Assembly (NCBI GenBank): GCA_003135055.1
Contig: PLDF01000448.1
Span: forward strand, 1 to 64,000
Source: Bryobacterales bacterium
Lineage (GTDB): Bacteria; Acidobacteriota; Terriglobia; Bryobacterales; Bryobacteraceae
DNA length: 64,000 nt
Direction: 5' to 3'
The position numbers and the translations under genes are program-made. The notes under the pieces were generated by a model, which searched no databases, had not been told where the DNA came from, and saw only the letters and a list, made by a program, of their open reading frames with translations. This document shows, piece by piece, positions 1 through 7,878 of this stretch (the first letter of the stretch is position 1; each line of letters starts with the position of its first letter).

Positions 1-381
1 CGCAAAGCTCCCGTTTGCAACACGGGTCGCTAGATTTCTGCGTGTTTTGGACAGCAGTGAATTCCAATAATGGTCCGCGTCTGCCTAAAAGCGCGGGCGG
101 CTTCATTCAAACGTCTCTATCCAAAGTGACCCGGCGGTCCACATTTCCGCCGTTCCTCAGCGCCTGTGCGCCGGGTCACTCCAGATAGAGTCCTAGCGTC
201 AGGGAGGATCTGTGCACCGGCCGCGCCGTCTGCAATGGCCCTTGTTGGAACACGAGACAGCGGGGCGCCAACTAACGGCGGCAGGCTCGTAAATTCCAGG
301 CTCGATTTTCGGGACTTTCCGTCCACAAGTTGGTTTGGGGTGTGCGCTCTAATATAATCGTGTGGTTGAAGGAGTTCGGCC
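1..381. other. Region without a recognisable gene
   Basis: No reading frame here resembles a known protein. The short frames on either strand look like by-products of GC-rich DNA. The last 40 bases (TCTAATATAATCGTG near 349) are AT-richer and end in an AAGGAG ribosome site, so the cupin promoter probably lies between about 310 and 375. Confidence 0.5.
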
Positions 382-930
382 ATGAAACGTCGATCTATTT
401 TGACTGGCGCAGCAGCGATTAGTGCCTCTGCGCTGGGTTCATCAATCCAGGCTGATGCGCCCCAGCGTGTGATTCGAGTAGCGGCCGGGCAGGACCGGTT
501 CAGCGAACACTTACCACTTGGGGGCGGCCGGTCCATCGTTTACTGGAAAGTGTCAGCCAAGGACAACGGTGGCGTATGGTCTGTATTCGAGGCCCAGTGG
601 CAAATGAAAGGTGGCCCACCTCTCCACGTCCATCAGAGCCAGGACGAATGGTTCTATGTGATTCAAAGCGAATTTGTCGTGCAGGTTGGCGATGAGAGGT
701 TCCGCGCGACACCTGGGGACTCTCTCCTTGCGCCCCGTCAGGTCCCTCATACGTTTGCTCATGTCGGCGATGGGGCTGGTAAGATGATTACCGCTTTTCA
801 GCCCGCCGGAAGTATGGAAGCATTTTTTCTCGAGCAGAGTAAAATTACGGGTGCGCCGTCCGCAGAAGAGGTTCAGCGCATGTTCAGGGCCCACGGAATG
901 GAAGTCCTTGGGCCGCCGCTCGCGCTGTAG
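382..930 (+). CDS. Secreted cupin-domain protein
   Basis: The 182-residue product starts MKRRSILTG followed by an Ala/Ser-rich stretch ending near residue 26, which looks like a Tat or Sec signal. The mature part is one cupin barrel. Motif 1 has His82, His84 and Glu89 (LHVHQSQDE), and motif 2 carries His123 in PHTFAH, so a metal site with three His and one Glu is plausible. The start is supported by AAGGAG about 9 bases upstream. Cupins range from dioxygenases to pure binding proteins and nothing here fixes the substrate. The following DNA is full of gene fragments, so no operon partner is visible. The fold is sure; the function is open. Confidence 0.88.
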   Translation: MKRRSILTGAAAISASALGSSIQADAPQRVIRVAAGQDRFSEHLPLGGGRSIVYWKVSAKDNGGVWSVFEAQWQMKGGPPLHVHQSQDEWFYVIQSEFVVQVGDERFRATPGDSLLAPRQVPHTFAHVGDGAGKMITAFQPAGSMEAFFLEQSKITGAPSAEEVQRMFRAHGMEVLGPPLAL

Positions 931-1254
931 ACGCCGAAACTCGCCGAAAGTCGCGCAGCGTTTACCGAAGCTTTCCGTTTGCAATTTGTGATGCTCCGGC
1001 CCGGATCACGCCCTACTCGGACAATGGGCACGACTTCCTCCCTTGATCGGGTAGTTGGCCCCAAGTCCGCATTTGGGAGAAGACGAAGTTCCCACCGAGG
1101 ATTCCTGGCGATTAACAACCACCAGTGACGCTGCCCCGGGCTCCACGGCCCCAGCCGCACCGCACTCGCCGCCGGAGTGGGGCGGCCCTTGCGCTTGGCG
1201 TTTGGTATCACTTGCCCGCACCACCCGCCCTCGTCTGGCAAGTTCGATGAAAAA

Positions 1255-1450
1255 TTTTGTAGGCGGCGGCGATACGTCGCTGCACGCTGTGGACACTGCG
1301 AACGGCGCGGATCTATGGACTTTCGCACTGGGCCGCCGCGCGACTGCGACGCCGATGACGTATCGTTCCAAAGACGGGCGCCAATTTGTGGCGATTGCGT
1401 CGGGGAATGGAAGAGACGCAGCGCTGACGGTATTTGCGCTGGAAAAGTAA
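1255..1450 (+). pseudogene. C-terminal remnant of a PQQ-type beta-propeller dehydrogenase
   Basis: The frame reads FVGGGDTSLHAVDTANGADL, then LWTF, ATPMTY and DGRQFVAIASGNG before the stop at 1450. This is the closing propeller blade typical of PQQ-dependent quinoprotein dehydrogenases. Such enzymes are about 600-700 residues, while only about 65 are recognisable here. The frame upstream of 1255 is unrelated low-complexity sequence. It is therefore a 3' gene stump left by deletion or rearrangement. The family call rests on the blade motif only. Confidence 0.6.
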
Positions 1451-1510
1451 CGTGGCGAACGCCAACGGACTCTGACTCCCTGGGTTAAGTCTGCGAGCGT
1501 GGGCTCCTCA

Positions 1511-1559
1511 GGCGGATTAACAATCCGCCGCAGATTAACAACCGGTTAACAACCTGCCC
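1511..1559. repeat. Family A double-hairpin repeat, copy 1
   Basis: GCGGATTAACAATCCGC forms a perfect 7-bp-arm hairpin. It is followed by a second half ending in TTAACAACCTGCCC. Related copies occur at 7337, 52419 and 58415. Confidence 0.7.
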
Positions 1560-1767
1560 GACTTAAGCGACCCGACTACGACAGCACCCGGCCACGAAGC
1601 GATCAGTGCAATTTCCCTGGGAAGGTGAGTCCAACTTCGATCGTGCGTCCTACATGGCTACGCCCGCGCATGCACTCGTTGCTGAAGCGGCACTTACCTT
1701 CAGCTAATATCCGTCTGTTAACCTTTTGGTAATTTACACCACCTCGCTCTGAGCGGTACAACGAGTC

Positions 1768-2110
1768 ATGGTACTGCGCCCCGGTGTCCGCGCCACACTC
1801 TTTGTCTGCTTGTTCGCGTCCGTGCTGCCGGCCCAGCAGGATCGCATCGCTACCGCGATCGATGCCCGCTATGCGATAGGCGTCAGAGGCAGCGTTCCTC
1901 GTCAGGCACAACCGAAGTACGAATCGTGGATTCTTCGGTAGCAATACGCTGCCGGCGCACGGCACGCTTTCCGCAAGTTTGAGGGCGCAGAACATTGCCG
2001 TGCCGTCGTCGGTGGCGATGGTATTCACCGGCCGGGACGCCAGCGGAGCGACCTGGACCCGGCAGATCGCGGTTCCCTTCCTGGCACAAGCAACGAGCAC
2101 CGGCAAATAG
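1768..2110 (+). pseudogene. Frameshifted remnant of a secreted protein
   Basis: ATG at 1768 opens a clear signal peptide (ATLFVCLFASVLPAQQ) followed by DRIATAIDARY, and the frame stops at 1941. A second frame from 1940 to 2110 reads SNTLPAHGTLSASLRAQNI, then AVPSSVAMVFTGRDASG, WTRQIAVPF and a stop. The two parts look like the head and tail of one secreted acidobacterial protein with the middle deleted and the frame lost. The opening resembles proteins carrying a pro-kumamolisin (S53) activation domain, but too little is left to be sure. Confidence 0.5.
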
Positions 2111-2232
2111 ACGCGGTGTGTCGCGGCGGCGGACGTTGCGGCTGAGGTGGTAACTCGCTTGCTTGAGATCGCTGCTATCGGTGATAGCAAAGACCCTCGC
2201 GGGTGCTTAACAGTTTTGGGAATTATCGCCAC

Positions 2233-2385
2233 TCAGTGCCGTAATTCGCTTCCCTGAGACATCACCAAGTTAGTCGCGCACGATGCTTGCTTGCCGGCTC
2301 GCCGCGCCAGTTCTTCCAAGATTCTGCGCGCCATACCCGCATCATGGCAGTTGGGGCGATTATCCTTCATTTCCAAAATGAACAT
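2233..2385 (-). CDS. Possible 50-residue small protein
   Basis: On the minus strand ATG at 2385 opens MFILEMKDNRPNCHDAGMAR and runs 50 codons, with AGAGG about 10 bases upstream. The product is basic and has two cysteines. No family is recognised and codon use gives no strong support, so this may be chance. It is listed because it is the only plausible frame between 2110 and 2488. Confidence 0.2.
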   Translation of the reverse strand: MFILEMKDNRPNCHDAGMARRILEELARRAGKQASCATNLVMSQGSELRH

Positions 2386-2508
2386 GTGACATTGCCTCTT
2401 AGCTTCGTAAAGGAGTGATTTTCCGCAAGAGCAGAAAACCCGGTCACGGTACGAGGCGCCGGGGAGCCGCTGGACGGCGATTAACCAGTGATTGTACGAT
2501 GGGAAGCC

Positions 2509-3294
2509 ATGGAAAGGGTCAGTAAGAGCTCGCCACCTTCGCGGCCCACTCGGAAGAAAGCCTCAGCTACTCCGGCAGCAATCGCGAAACTGATTAACAA
2601 GGCTTGGCCCGACGGCGTTGTCGACATGCCCATCGAGGACGAAGAGTCTTATTTCTGGGATATTTACGATAAGCTGAAGGGCAAACTTTCAAAGGTGAGC
2701 GGCGCTTTGATGTTCCACGAACTCCGGGCGTCTCCAGATGCAGGTTCGATCGGAGATGAGGATGAGAACGGGCTTGATGAGGTTTGGCAGGACGAGAGCC
2801 GTTCCTACCATCTCTTCGTCATAGAGCTGCAAGAAACCATCGGACTTCCAATCGATGAAGAGGAAGATGCCGGGGAAGATGAGGACTATGAGGACTATCA
2901 GGCCGATGATGCGCTGGATGACATCGAAACTGAGAGCGAGTTCGGTGCGGAGGAATTCGATGAGCCTGAGGTTATCGGGTACAGTCTGGGCTTTCTGTTG
3001 GCGGTATCTTTGGTGGCGCCCGTAGCAATCGTGATGGATTACGCGCTCGACGAGACCGAATACGGCACGGACGCTTCCCCGCCGCTGGGCCTGCCCTGCG
3101 CGTTCGACTCCGCGGGCAAACTGGTTGAGCCGGATCATCGGTCGCAACTGAGCGCGGAGGATCGAAAGACAGCCGACGCGATCCAAGAGCGGCTGGTGCG
3201 CGCGGTGGAAGAGACCGGCCTCACGGTTCTGCCGTTCGACCAGCGGCAGAACACAGTCCCCGGGCTGCGCAGGCAGCGAGGCCTTCTTGATTGA
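2509..3294 (+). CDS. Acidic protein of unknown function with one hydrophobic helix
   Basis: The product has 261 residues from ATG 2509, which has GGGAAG just upstream; an in-frame GTG at 2488 is an alternative. A basic Ser/Thr/Lys/Pro-rich head of about 25 residues is followed by a region with WPDGVVDMPIEDEESYFWD. Next comes a very acidic segment near residues 115-155 (EEEDAGEDEDYEDYQADDA), then a hydrophobic stretch (SLGFLLAVSLVAPVAIVMDY) that could cross or touch the membrane. The tail contains DRKTADAIQERLVRAVEETG. No family is recognised. Its length and well-kept frame suggest a real gene standing alone among fragments. Confidence 0.6.
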   Translation: MERVSKSSPPSRPTRKKASATPAAIAKLINKAWPDGVVDMPIEDEESYFWDIYDKLKGKLSKVSGALMFHELRASPDAGSIGDEDENGLDEVWQDESRSYHLFVIELQETIGLPIDEEEDAGEDEDYEDYQADDALDDIETESEFGAEEFDEPEVIGYSLGFLLAVSLVAPVAIVMDYALDETEYGTDASPPLGLPCAFDSAGKLVEPDHRSQLSAEDRKTADAIQERLVRAVEETGLTVLPFDQRQNTVPGLRRQRGLLD

Positions 3295-3516
3295 ACCGAT
3301 TACGGTCCAGGATGCCTTCTTCTTCGGGGGGCCTTAACGATCCGGCGCCTTCCCAGGGTTGATCGCGAGCGCTCTCTGAAACCGGCATCACGCGCGACGA
3401 CGGGGCTCGCGAAGTCATTGGACACCGCGGCCCTCGCCGGTGAAGTCTCCCTCCGCATCGTAGAATGCGGTGACCGCCGTGGGCACAGCTGTCTATAATC
3501 CGGGGGGGGCCCAGAC

Positions 3517-3651
3517 GTAACGCGCCTGCTTCAAAGTTTGAGCGACGGCGACCGTGGCGCCCTCGACGATGTGAGGCAGGCGGTGAATGAACCGAGGACG
3601 TCCACCGGACTGATTTTAAGAGCGTTTTTGAGTAACGGGGCCGCGCGCTAG
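3517..3651 (+). pseudogene. Possible N-terminal stub of an ECF sigma factor
   Basis: The frame from GTA 3517 reads VTRLLQSLSDGDRGALDDV. This closely fits the opening of acidobacterial ECF-type RNA polymerase sigma factors (pattern VT.LL..WSDGD..AL). The similarity ends after about 19 codons and the frame closes at 3651. A GTCTATAATCC element just upstream (about 3490) could be its old promoter. The evidence is one short motif. Confidence 0.3.
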
Positions 3652-3726
3652 TGGGGCGCCTGGCCGGGCGCCTAGCGTGGCCCCGCGAAGCCGACAACCT
3701 TCGATCATAGATTGATGTTCGAGATC

Positions 3727-3778
3727 CCCCGAGCGCTCGGCGCAGCTCGGGACGGGGCAGGCCACGGAGCCGCCCCAC
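3727..3778. repeat. Family D palindromic repeat, copy 1
   Basis: CCCCGAGCGCTCGGCG, then AGCTCGGGACGGGGCAGGCC, then ACGGAGCCGCCCCAC. Read on the other strand it matches the repeat at 20715-20761, which also runs GCCTGCC..GTCCCGAGC..GCGCTCGGGG. Confidence 0.6.
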
Positions 3779-3792
3779 GAAGCCTTTCCGTG

Positions 3793-3817
3793 CTATATAT
3801 AGTCTGGAAAGGGGAAT
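3793..3817 (+). promoter_or_regulatory. Putative padR promoter/operator dyad and ribosome site
   Basis: The palindrome CTATATATAG at 3793-3802 lies 16 bases before the padR start and is followed by GGAAAGGGG, a strong ribosome binding site. PadR regulators commonly bind AT-rich dyads near their own start, so this may be both the -10 element and an autoregulatory operator. Position and symmetry are seen; the function is inferred. Confidence 0.4.
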
Positions 3818-3818
3818 C

Positions 3819-4154
3819 ATGTCCGACCGCGTTGCCGCCGAGCTTCTTCCGGGAACACTGTATATGCTGGTGCTGCGCACACTCGCGGCGGGGCCATTGC
3901 ATGGCTACGCCATCGCCAAACGCGTAAAAGAGGCGTCGCGGGAAGGCATCAGCATCGAGGACGGATCGCTCTACCCGTCCCTCAACCGCATGCTGGTCAA
4001 GGGTTGGTTGAAGGCCGAGTGGGGCATCTCGGAGAATAACCGTAAGGCGCGCTTTTACCGGCTTACGCCGGCCGGCCGCAAGCAACTGGAACAGGAGGCC
4101 GAGCAGTTCGACCGGATGGTCCGGGCGATCCAGCTCGTGATGCGCACTGTATGA
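3819..4154 (+). CDS. PadR-family transcriptional regulator
   Basis: The 111-residue protein is a typical short PadR winged helix. LLPGTLYMLVLRTLAAGPLH opens the domain, GYAIAKRVKE is helix 2, and IEDGSLYPSLNRMLVKGWLK contains the recognition helix. A wing with RKARFYRLTPAGRKQLE and a dimerising last helix follow. The start is set by GGAAAGGGG upstream. Its stop overlaps the next start by 4 bases (ATGA), so the two genes are translationally coupled. In Acidobacteria PadR genes are very often found directly before ADOP permeases, and it most likely represses this operon, perhaps in response to membrane or antibiotic stress (inference). Confidence 0.95.
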   Translation: MSDRVAAELLPGTLYMLVLRTLAAGPLHGYAIAKRVKEASREGISIEDGSLYPSLNRMLVKGWLKAEWGISENNRKARFYRLTPAGRKQLEQEAEQFDRMVRAIQLVMRTV

Positions 4155-6754
4155 AGGAACTCATCAACCGTCTTCGCTATCTCGCCGGCCGCCGACGCTT
4201 CGAACGGGAGCTCGACGCCGAAGTGCAGTTCCACATCGAAGCGCGCGCAGAGGAGCTGGCGCAAGGCGGCATGACGCGTCGCGCCGCTCTGGCACAGGCC
4301 CGGCGCGAGTTCGGCTCGGGCGCCCGGATGCGGGAAGAGACGCGCTCCGCCTGGCAATTGCCGTGGCTGGAAGACCTGGCCGCCGACCTGCGCTACGCCG
4401 CGCGCGCCTTTCGCCGGAATCCGGTTTTCGCCGTGACGGCGATCGCCTGCCTGGCGCTGGGAATTGGCGCGAACACCACCATGTTCAGCATCGTCAGCGA
4501 GGCTCTGTTGAGCACGCCTTCATGCCGCGACCCGCGAAGCCTGGTTCACATCCGGATCGGCGGCAACAGCCACGCGCCCATGCGTGAGTACCGATTTGTT
4601 CGCGACGCTGGAATCTTCACCGGGCTGGGCGGCGAGAACGAAAGCTATGAAGCGAATTGGAGCCACGGCGGCGGCACGGACCGGCTCTACGTGGTGCAGG
4701 CGACGGGCAATTATTTCGACGTCACCGGCATCCCACTGGCTTTCGGCCGCCCGATGCGCGCGGACGAAGCGGATACTGTCGTCCTCAGCTATCGCTTCTG
4801 GCAGACGCGGCTGGGAGGCGACACTAACGTCATCGGACGCAAGCTGGTGCTGGACGGCGCGCCGTATACCGTAACCGGCGTCCTGCCGCGCGATCACCGC
4901 ACCGTTTTCGGATTTGGCTTTGCGCCGGATCTATACATGCCGGTATCGGGCGACAAGAGCGCCGTCGCATTCTACGCACGCTTACCGCAAGGCATGACGC
5001 GGCAGATCGCCTATCAACGCCTCGCGGCCGTTTGCGCCGAACTGGACCGCGTTTATCCGGACGGCGGCAATCACAAATGGCAGGTGGATATCACCGTCGA
5101 GCCCGTAAACCGATTGATGGGCGATGCGGCGCCCATGGCGGCGTTTGCGGCGCTGCTGATCGCGGTAACCGGGCTGGTGCTGCTGATCGCGTGCGCCAAT
5201 GTCGCCAGCCTGCTGTTGGCGCGCGCGTCCAGCCGGTCGCGGGAGTTGGCGGTGCGGCTCTCCATCGGAGCCTCTCGGGGACGGCTGGTGCGCCAATTGC
5301 TGGCCGAGAGTCTATTGTTAGCCCTCTGCGGCACGGGCGCCGGTTTGCTGTTGAATCTGGCGCTCACCTCGGCGGTCAACCGGGTCCGTCTGCCGCTTCC
5401 CATTCCGATTCAATTCCTGATTCAGCCGGATGCGCGACTGCTGGTTTATTCGATCGCGGTAGCGTTGGTTTGTTCGCTCACCGCCGGGCTGATTCCAGCG
5501 CTGAAGGGTACGCGCGGCGCCCTTGGAGCTGCGCTGAAGCGCGAAGAACATCAGGTAGGCCGCGGCCGGTTGACGCTGCGCGATGCGCTGGTGGTGGGCC
5601 AGCTCGCCGTCTCCATCGTGCTGCTGTGCGCCGGCTTTCTCTTCATGCGCAATCTGACGAAAGCGGGATCGATGAGACCGGGCTTCGACGTGGACCGCAC
5701 CGTTTGGGCGGACATTCGGCTGGTTCCGCAACAATACGCCGACCCCGCCAAGATCCGTCTCATCGCCACCGAGGCTCTGGAGCGGTTGCGCGGTTTGCCG
5801 GGCGTGGAGTCGGCGGCGGGTGTGCGGGTGGTGCCGCTCAATGACAATTGGCACGCCCAATCGACGCTGTTTCTAGATGGCGGCGCGCAATCCGTGGTAG
5901 TGCGGTTCATGAATAATTACGTGACCGACCAATACTTCCATACCCTGGGGATTCACCTGCTGCAAGGCCGCGAGTTCCTGCTCACCGATAACCGCCAGGC
6001 TCCGCGCGTCGCGGTTCTAAACCAGAACATGGCGGGCGCGCTGTTCGGCGCAGCCAATCCAGTGGGCCACACGGTTGCGTTCGTGCGCGGCAAGCCGATC
6101 CGGATTGTAGGCGTGGCCGCCAACAGCAAGTACTTCACGCTGGGCGAGCAGAACGTCTTCGCTTACTACGAGCCGTACGCGCAGTGGGATGGATCGATTG
6201 TGAACCTGCATTTTCTGATTCGCACCGCGGCGCCGGACCCGCTGATCGCGCCGGACGCGCTGGTTACCCCCATCAATCGGGCGCTCGCCTCGCTCGATCC
6301 AACCGCTGCGCTCGATACCAAACCCATGTCGCGCGCGTTGGTGCTGGCGATGCTGCCGAGCCGTGTGGGCGCGATCCTGCTCGGTTCGATGGGGCTGCTG
6401 GGGCTGCTGCTGGCATCCATCGGCCTCTATGGAACGCTGCTCTATGCGGTGAGCCGCAGAATACGGGAGATCGGATTGCGCGTTGCTTTAGGCGCGACGC
6501 CGGCGGGCATCCTGCTGCTGGTGATCCGGCAAAGCGTTACGCTGTTAGCGCTGGGCCTGGGCATCGGGATCGCGCTGGCGGTTTACGCGGTGCGGCCGCT
6601 GGCGATGTTCCTCATCCCCGATGTGCGGCCCACGGACGCGGCCAACTTCGTGGCGACAGCGGCGGTGTTAACGGCGGTGGCGCTGGCGGCGACTGTCGCG
6701 CCCGCGATGCGCGCGTTGCGCGTGGATCCGATGGTGGCATTGCGGCACGATTAG
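4151..6754 (+). CDS. ADOP-family (MacB/FtsX-type) permease
   Basis: The 867-residue protein begins with a cytosolic head typical of acidobacterial duplicated orphan permeases (FERELDAEVQFHIEARAEEL, then AALAQARREFG). The first membrane helix is near residues 95-115 (LALGIGANTTMFSIV). A periplasmic MacB-like domain, an FtsX core (LLIACANVASLLLARASSR), a second periplasmic domain and a second FtsX core (RIREIGLRVALGATPAGILL) follow. No ATPase gene is adjacent, as is usual for the group. Related MacB proteins act as mechanotransmission exporters; the substrate is unknown. It is coupled by a 4-base overlap to the PadR gene, which probably controls it. Confidence 0.93.
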   Translation: MKELINRLRYLAGRRRFERELDAEVQFHIEARAEELAQGGMTRRAALAQARREFGSGARMREETRSAWQLPWLEDLAADLRYAARAFRRNPVFAVTAIACLALGIGANTTMFSIVSEALLSTPSCRDPRSLVHIRIGGNSHAPMREYRFVRDAGIFTGLGGENESYEANWSHGGGTDRLYVVQATGNYFDVTGIPLAFGRPMRADEADTVVLSYRFWQTRLGGDTNVIGRKLVLDGAPYTVTGVLPRDHRTVFGFGFAPDLYMPVSGDKSAVAFYARLPQGMTRQIAYQRLAAVCAELDRVYPDGGNHKWQVDITVEPVNRLMGDAAPMAAFAALLIAVTGLVLLIACANVASLLLARASSRSRELAVRLSIGASRGRLVRQLLAESLLLALCGTGAGLLLNLALTSAVNRVRLPLPIPIQFLIQPDARLLVYSIAVALVCSLTAGLIPALKGTRGALGAALKREEHQVGRGRLTLRDALVVGQLAVSIVLLCAGFLFMRNLTKAGSMRPGFDVDRTVWADIRLVPQQYADPAKIRLIATEALERLRGLPGVESAAGVRVVPLNDNWHAQSTLFLDGGAQSVVVRFMNNYVTDQYFHTLGIHLLQGREFLLTDNRQAPRVAVLNQNMAGALFGAANPVGHTVAFVRGKPIRIVGVAANSKYFTLGEQNVFAYYEPYAQWDGSIVNLHFLIRTAAPDPLIAPDALVTPINRALASLDPTAALDTKPMSRALVLAMLPSRVGAILLGSMGLLGLLLASIGLYGTLLYAVSRRIREIGLRVALGATPAGILLLVIRQSVTLLALGLGIGIALAVYAVRPLAMFLIPDVRPTDAANFVATAAVLTAVALAATVAPAMRALRVDPMVALRHD

Positions 6755-6874
6755 GCGCCCGTTTTAATCTTCCGGGTCGCTTCAGCGAGAATGCCAGCGT
6801 GCTTTCGAGCCATCGTAGCGGTCTCACCGTACAGGTTACGCTCGTGTGCATTCAAGAACTGCGCAGGTCACGAA

Positions 6875-6901
6875 CAGGGCAGGGCATGGCCCCGTGCCAC
6901 G
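6875..6901. repeat. Family D core in the gap after the ADOP gene
   Basis: The 238-base gap 6755-6989 holds no convincing gene. It contains AGGGCATGGCCCCGTGCCAC, a palindromic core. Nearly the same sequence occurs in the repeat at 46729-46820 and inside the coding sequences at 33895 and 61726. Confidence 0.5.
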
Positions 6902-6989
6902 TCGCATCTGTTACGCTCGCGTCCGCCTGCCTGACGGTGACCTGCTGCCGGCGGGCTGGATGCAGGCCGACACGGCTATTTCCGGTCCA

Positions 6990-7280
6990 CTACACCGCCG
7001 CTGTGCCGTCACCGGCTTTGACCCCGTTCTCGACGTACTTTTGCAGCCAGCCCAGAATTTGCGGCCAGCCTCGATGGCTGGCGCGTGAGATCTCGGTCGT
7101 GAGGCCCGAGTGCGTCAGGCGGACTAACGCGACCCCGCCCTTCTCTTCCAGATCCACGCGCACAAGCGACTCCGGCGCATTCTCCTGCCAGCCGCGAAGC
7201 CGGGTGAAGACGAGCAAGCGCGGACGCAGAATCTCGCGATACTCTCCAACCACGGTGAAGGCAAGCGCGGGCTCTGTGTC
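6990..7280 (-). pseudogene. N-terminally truncated AHSA1/SRPBCC-type protein
   Basis: The minus-strand frame begins just after a TGA stop and reads EPALAFTVVGEYREILRPRL, then LVFTR, VRVDLEEKGGVALVRLTHSG and GWPQILGWLQKYVE. These are the second half of an activator-of-Hsp90-ATPase-like (AHSA1, START/SRPBCC fold) domain, normally about 140-160 residues. The N-terminal half is absent and no good start precedes the homologous part, so the gene is broken. Related intact proteins bind hydrophobic ligands and are often paired with ArsR regulators; none is seen here. Confidence 0.6.
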
Positions 7281-7336
7281 TCAACATTTAACAACCAGTT
7301 CCTTCAGCGATGCCGGGATCGCGGGTGACTCCAGGA

Positions 7337-7378
7337 GGTGGATTAACAATCCGCCGCAGGTTTACCAACCTGCCCCAC
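7337..7378. repeat. Family A double-hairpin repeat, copy 2
   Basis: GTGGATTAACAATCCGCC is followed by GCAGGTTTACCAACCTGCCC. These are two adjoining hairpins lying 31 bases before the next gene's start. Confidence 0.75.
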
Positions 7379-7408
7379 TAAGTGGCCTCCATGGCATCAT
7401 AAAGCAGC

Positions 7409-7876
7409 ATGTCCCCGGTTTCAGCATCCTCCGGAGCATCGCAAGCCATCCTATGGGCTGGGCTGAGCTGCGGCGTGCTCGACGGATTGAGCGCAGTTGC
7501 CATCACGCTCCTCTTCGGCGGCAAGGTAATCCGAACCTTTCAAGGCATAGCCAGCGGAGTGTTAGGTCCGGCTGCATTTCAACGCGGCATAAGCTCCGCC
7601 ATGCTGGGCGTGGCGCTGCACTTCCTGATCGCGTTCGGGGCTGCGGCCGTCTACTGCCTCGCCAGCCGCTACCGGCCTTTCCTGATTGAGCGCGCGCTGG
7701 CAGCCGGCGTACTCTACGGCATCGCGGTCCACCTGTTTATGCAATTCGTGGTGATTCCGCTTTCGGCGATTGGTCCAAGACCGCTGGTTATCAGAAATTT
7801 CGTCGCGGTCTTGATCGCGCACATAATGGTGGTCGGACCTTCGATCGCGCTCACGGTGCGGCGCTACTCCCGATAG
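7409..7876 (+). CDS. Small integral membrane protein, unknown function
   Basis: The 155-residue protein has about four membrane helices. They lie near residues 13-35 (AILWAGLSCGVLDGLSAVAI), 65-85 (AMLGVALHFLIAFGAAAVYC), 95-120 (LAAGVLYGIAVHLFMQFVVI) and 128-150 (NFVAVLIAHIMVVGPSIALT). There is no cleavable signal and the C-terminus is basic. It resembles uncharacterised four-helix proteins common in Acidobacteria, somewhat like the DUF1440/YagU group, but a family cannot be named with certainty. It converges on the M20 peptidase gene with only 2 bases between the stops. Confidence 0.75.
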   Translation: MSPVSASSGASQAILWAGLSCGVLDGLSAVAITLLFGGKVIRTFQGIASGVLGPAAFQRGISSAMLGVALHFLIAFGAAAVYCLASRYRPFLIERALAAGVLYGIAVHLFMQFVVIPLSAIGPRPLVIRNFVAVLIAHIMVVGPSIALTVRRYSR

Positions 7877-7878
7877 GT

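Noticed and set aside
6184-7689. Long plus-strand frame across the ADOP end and the gap
   Set aside because: It runs through three unrelated regions in a shifted frame and has no family resemblance.
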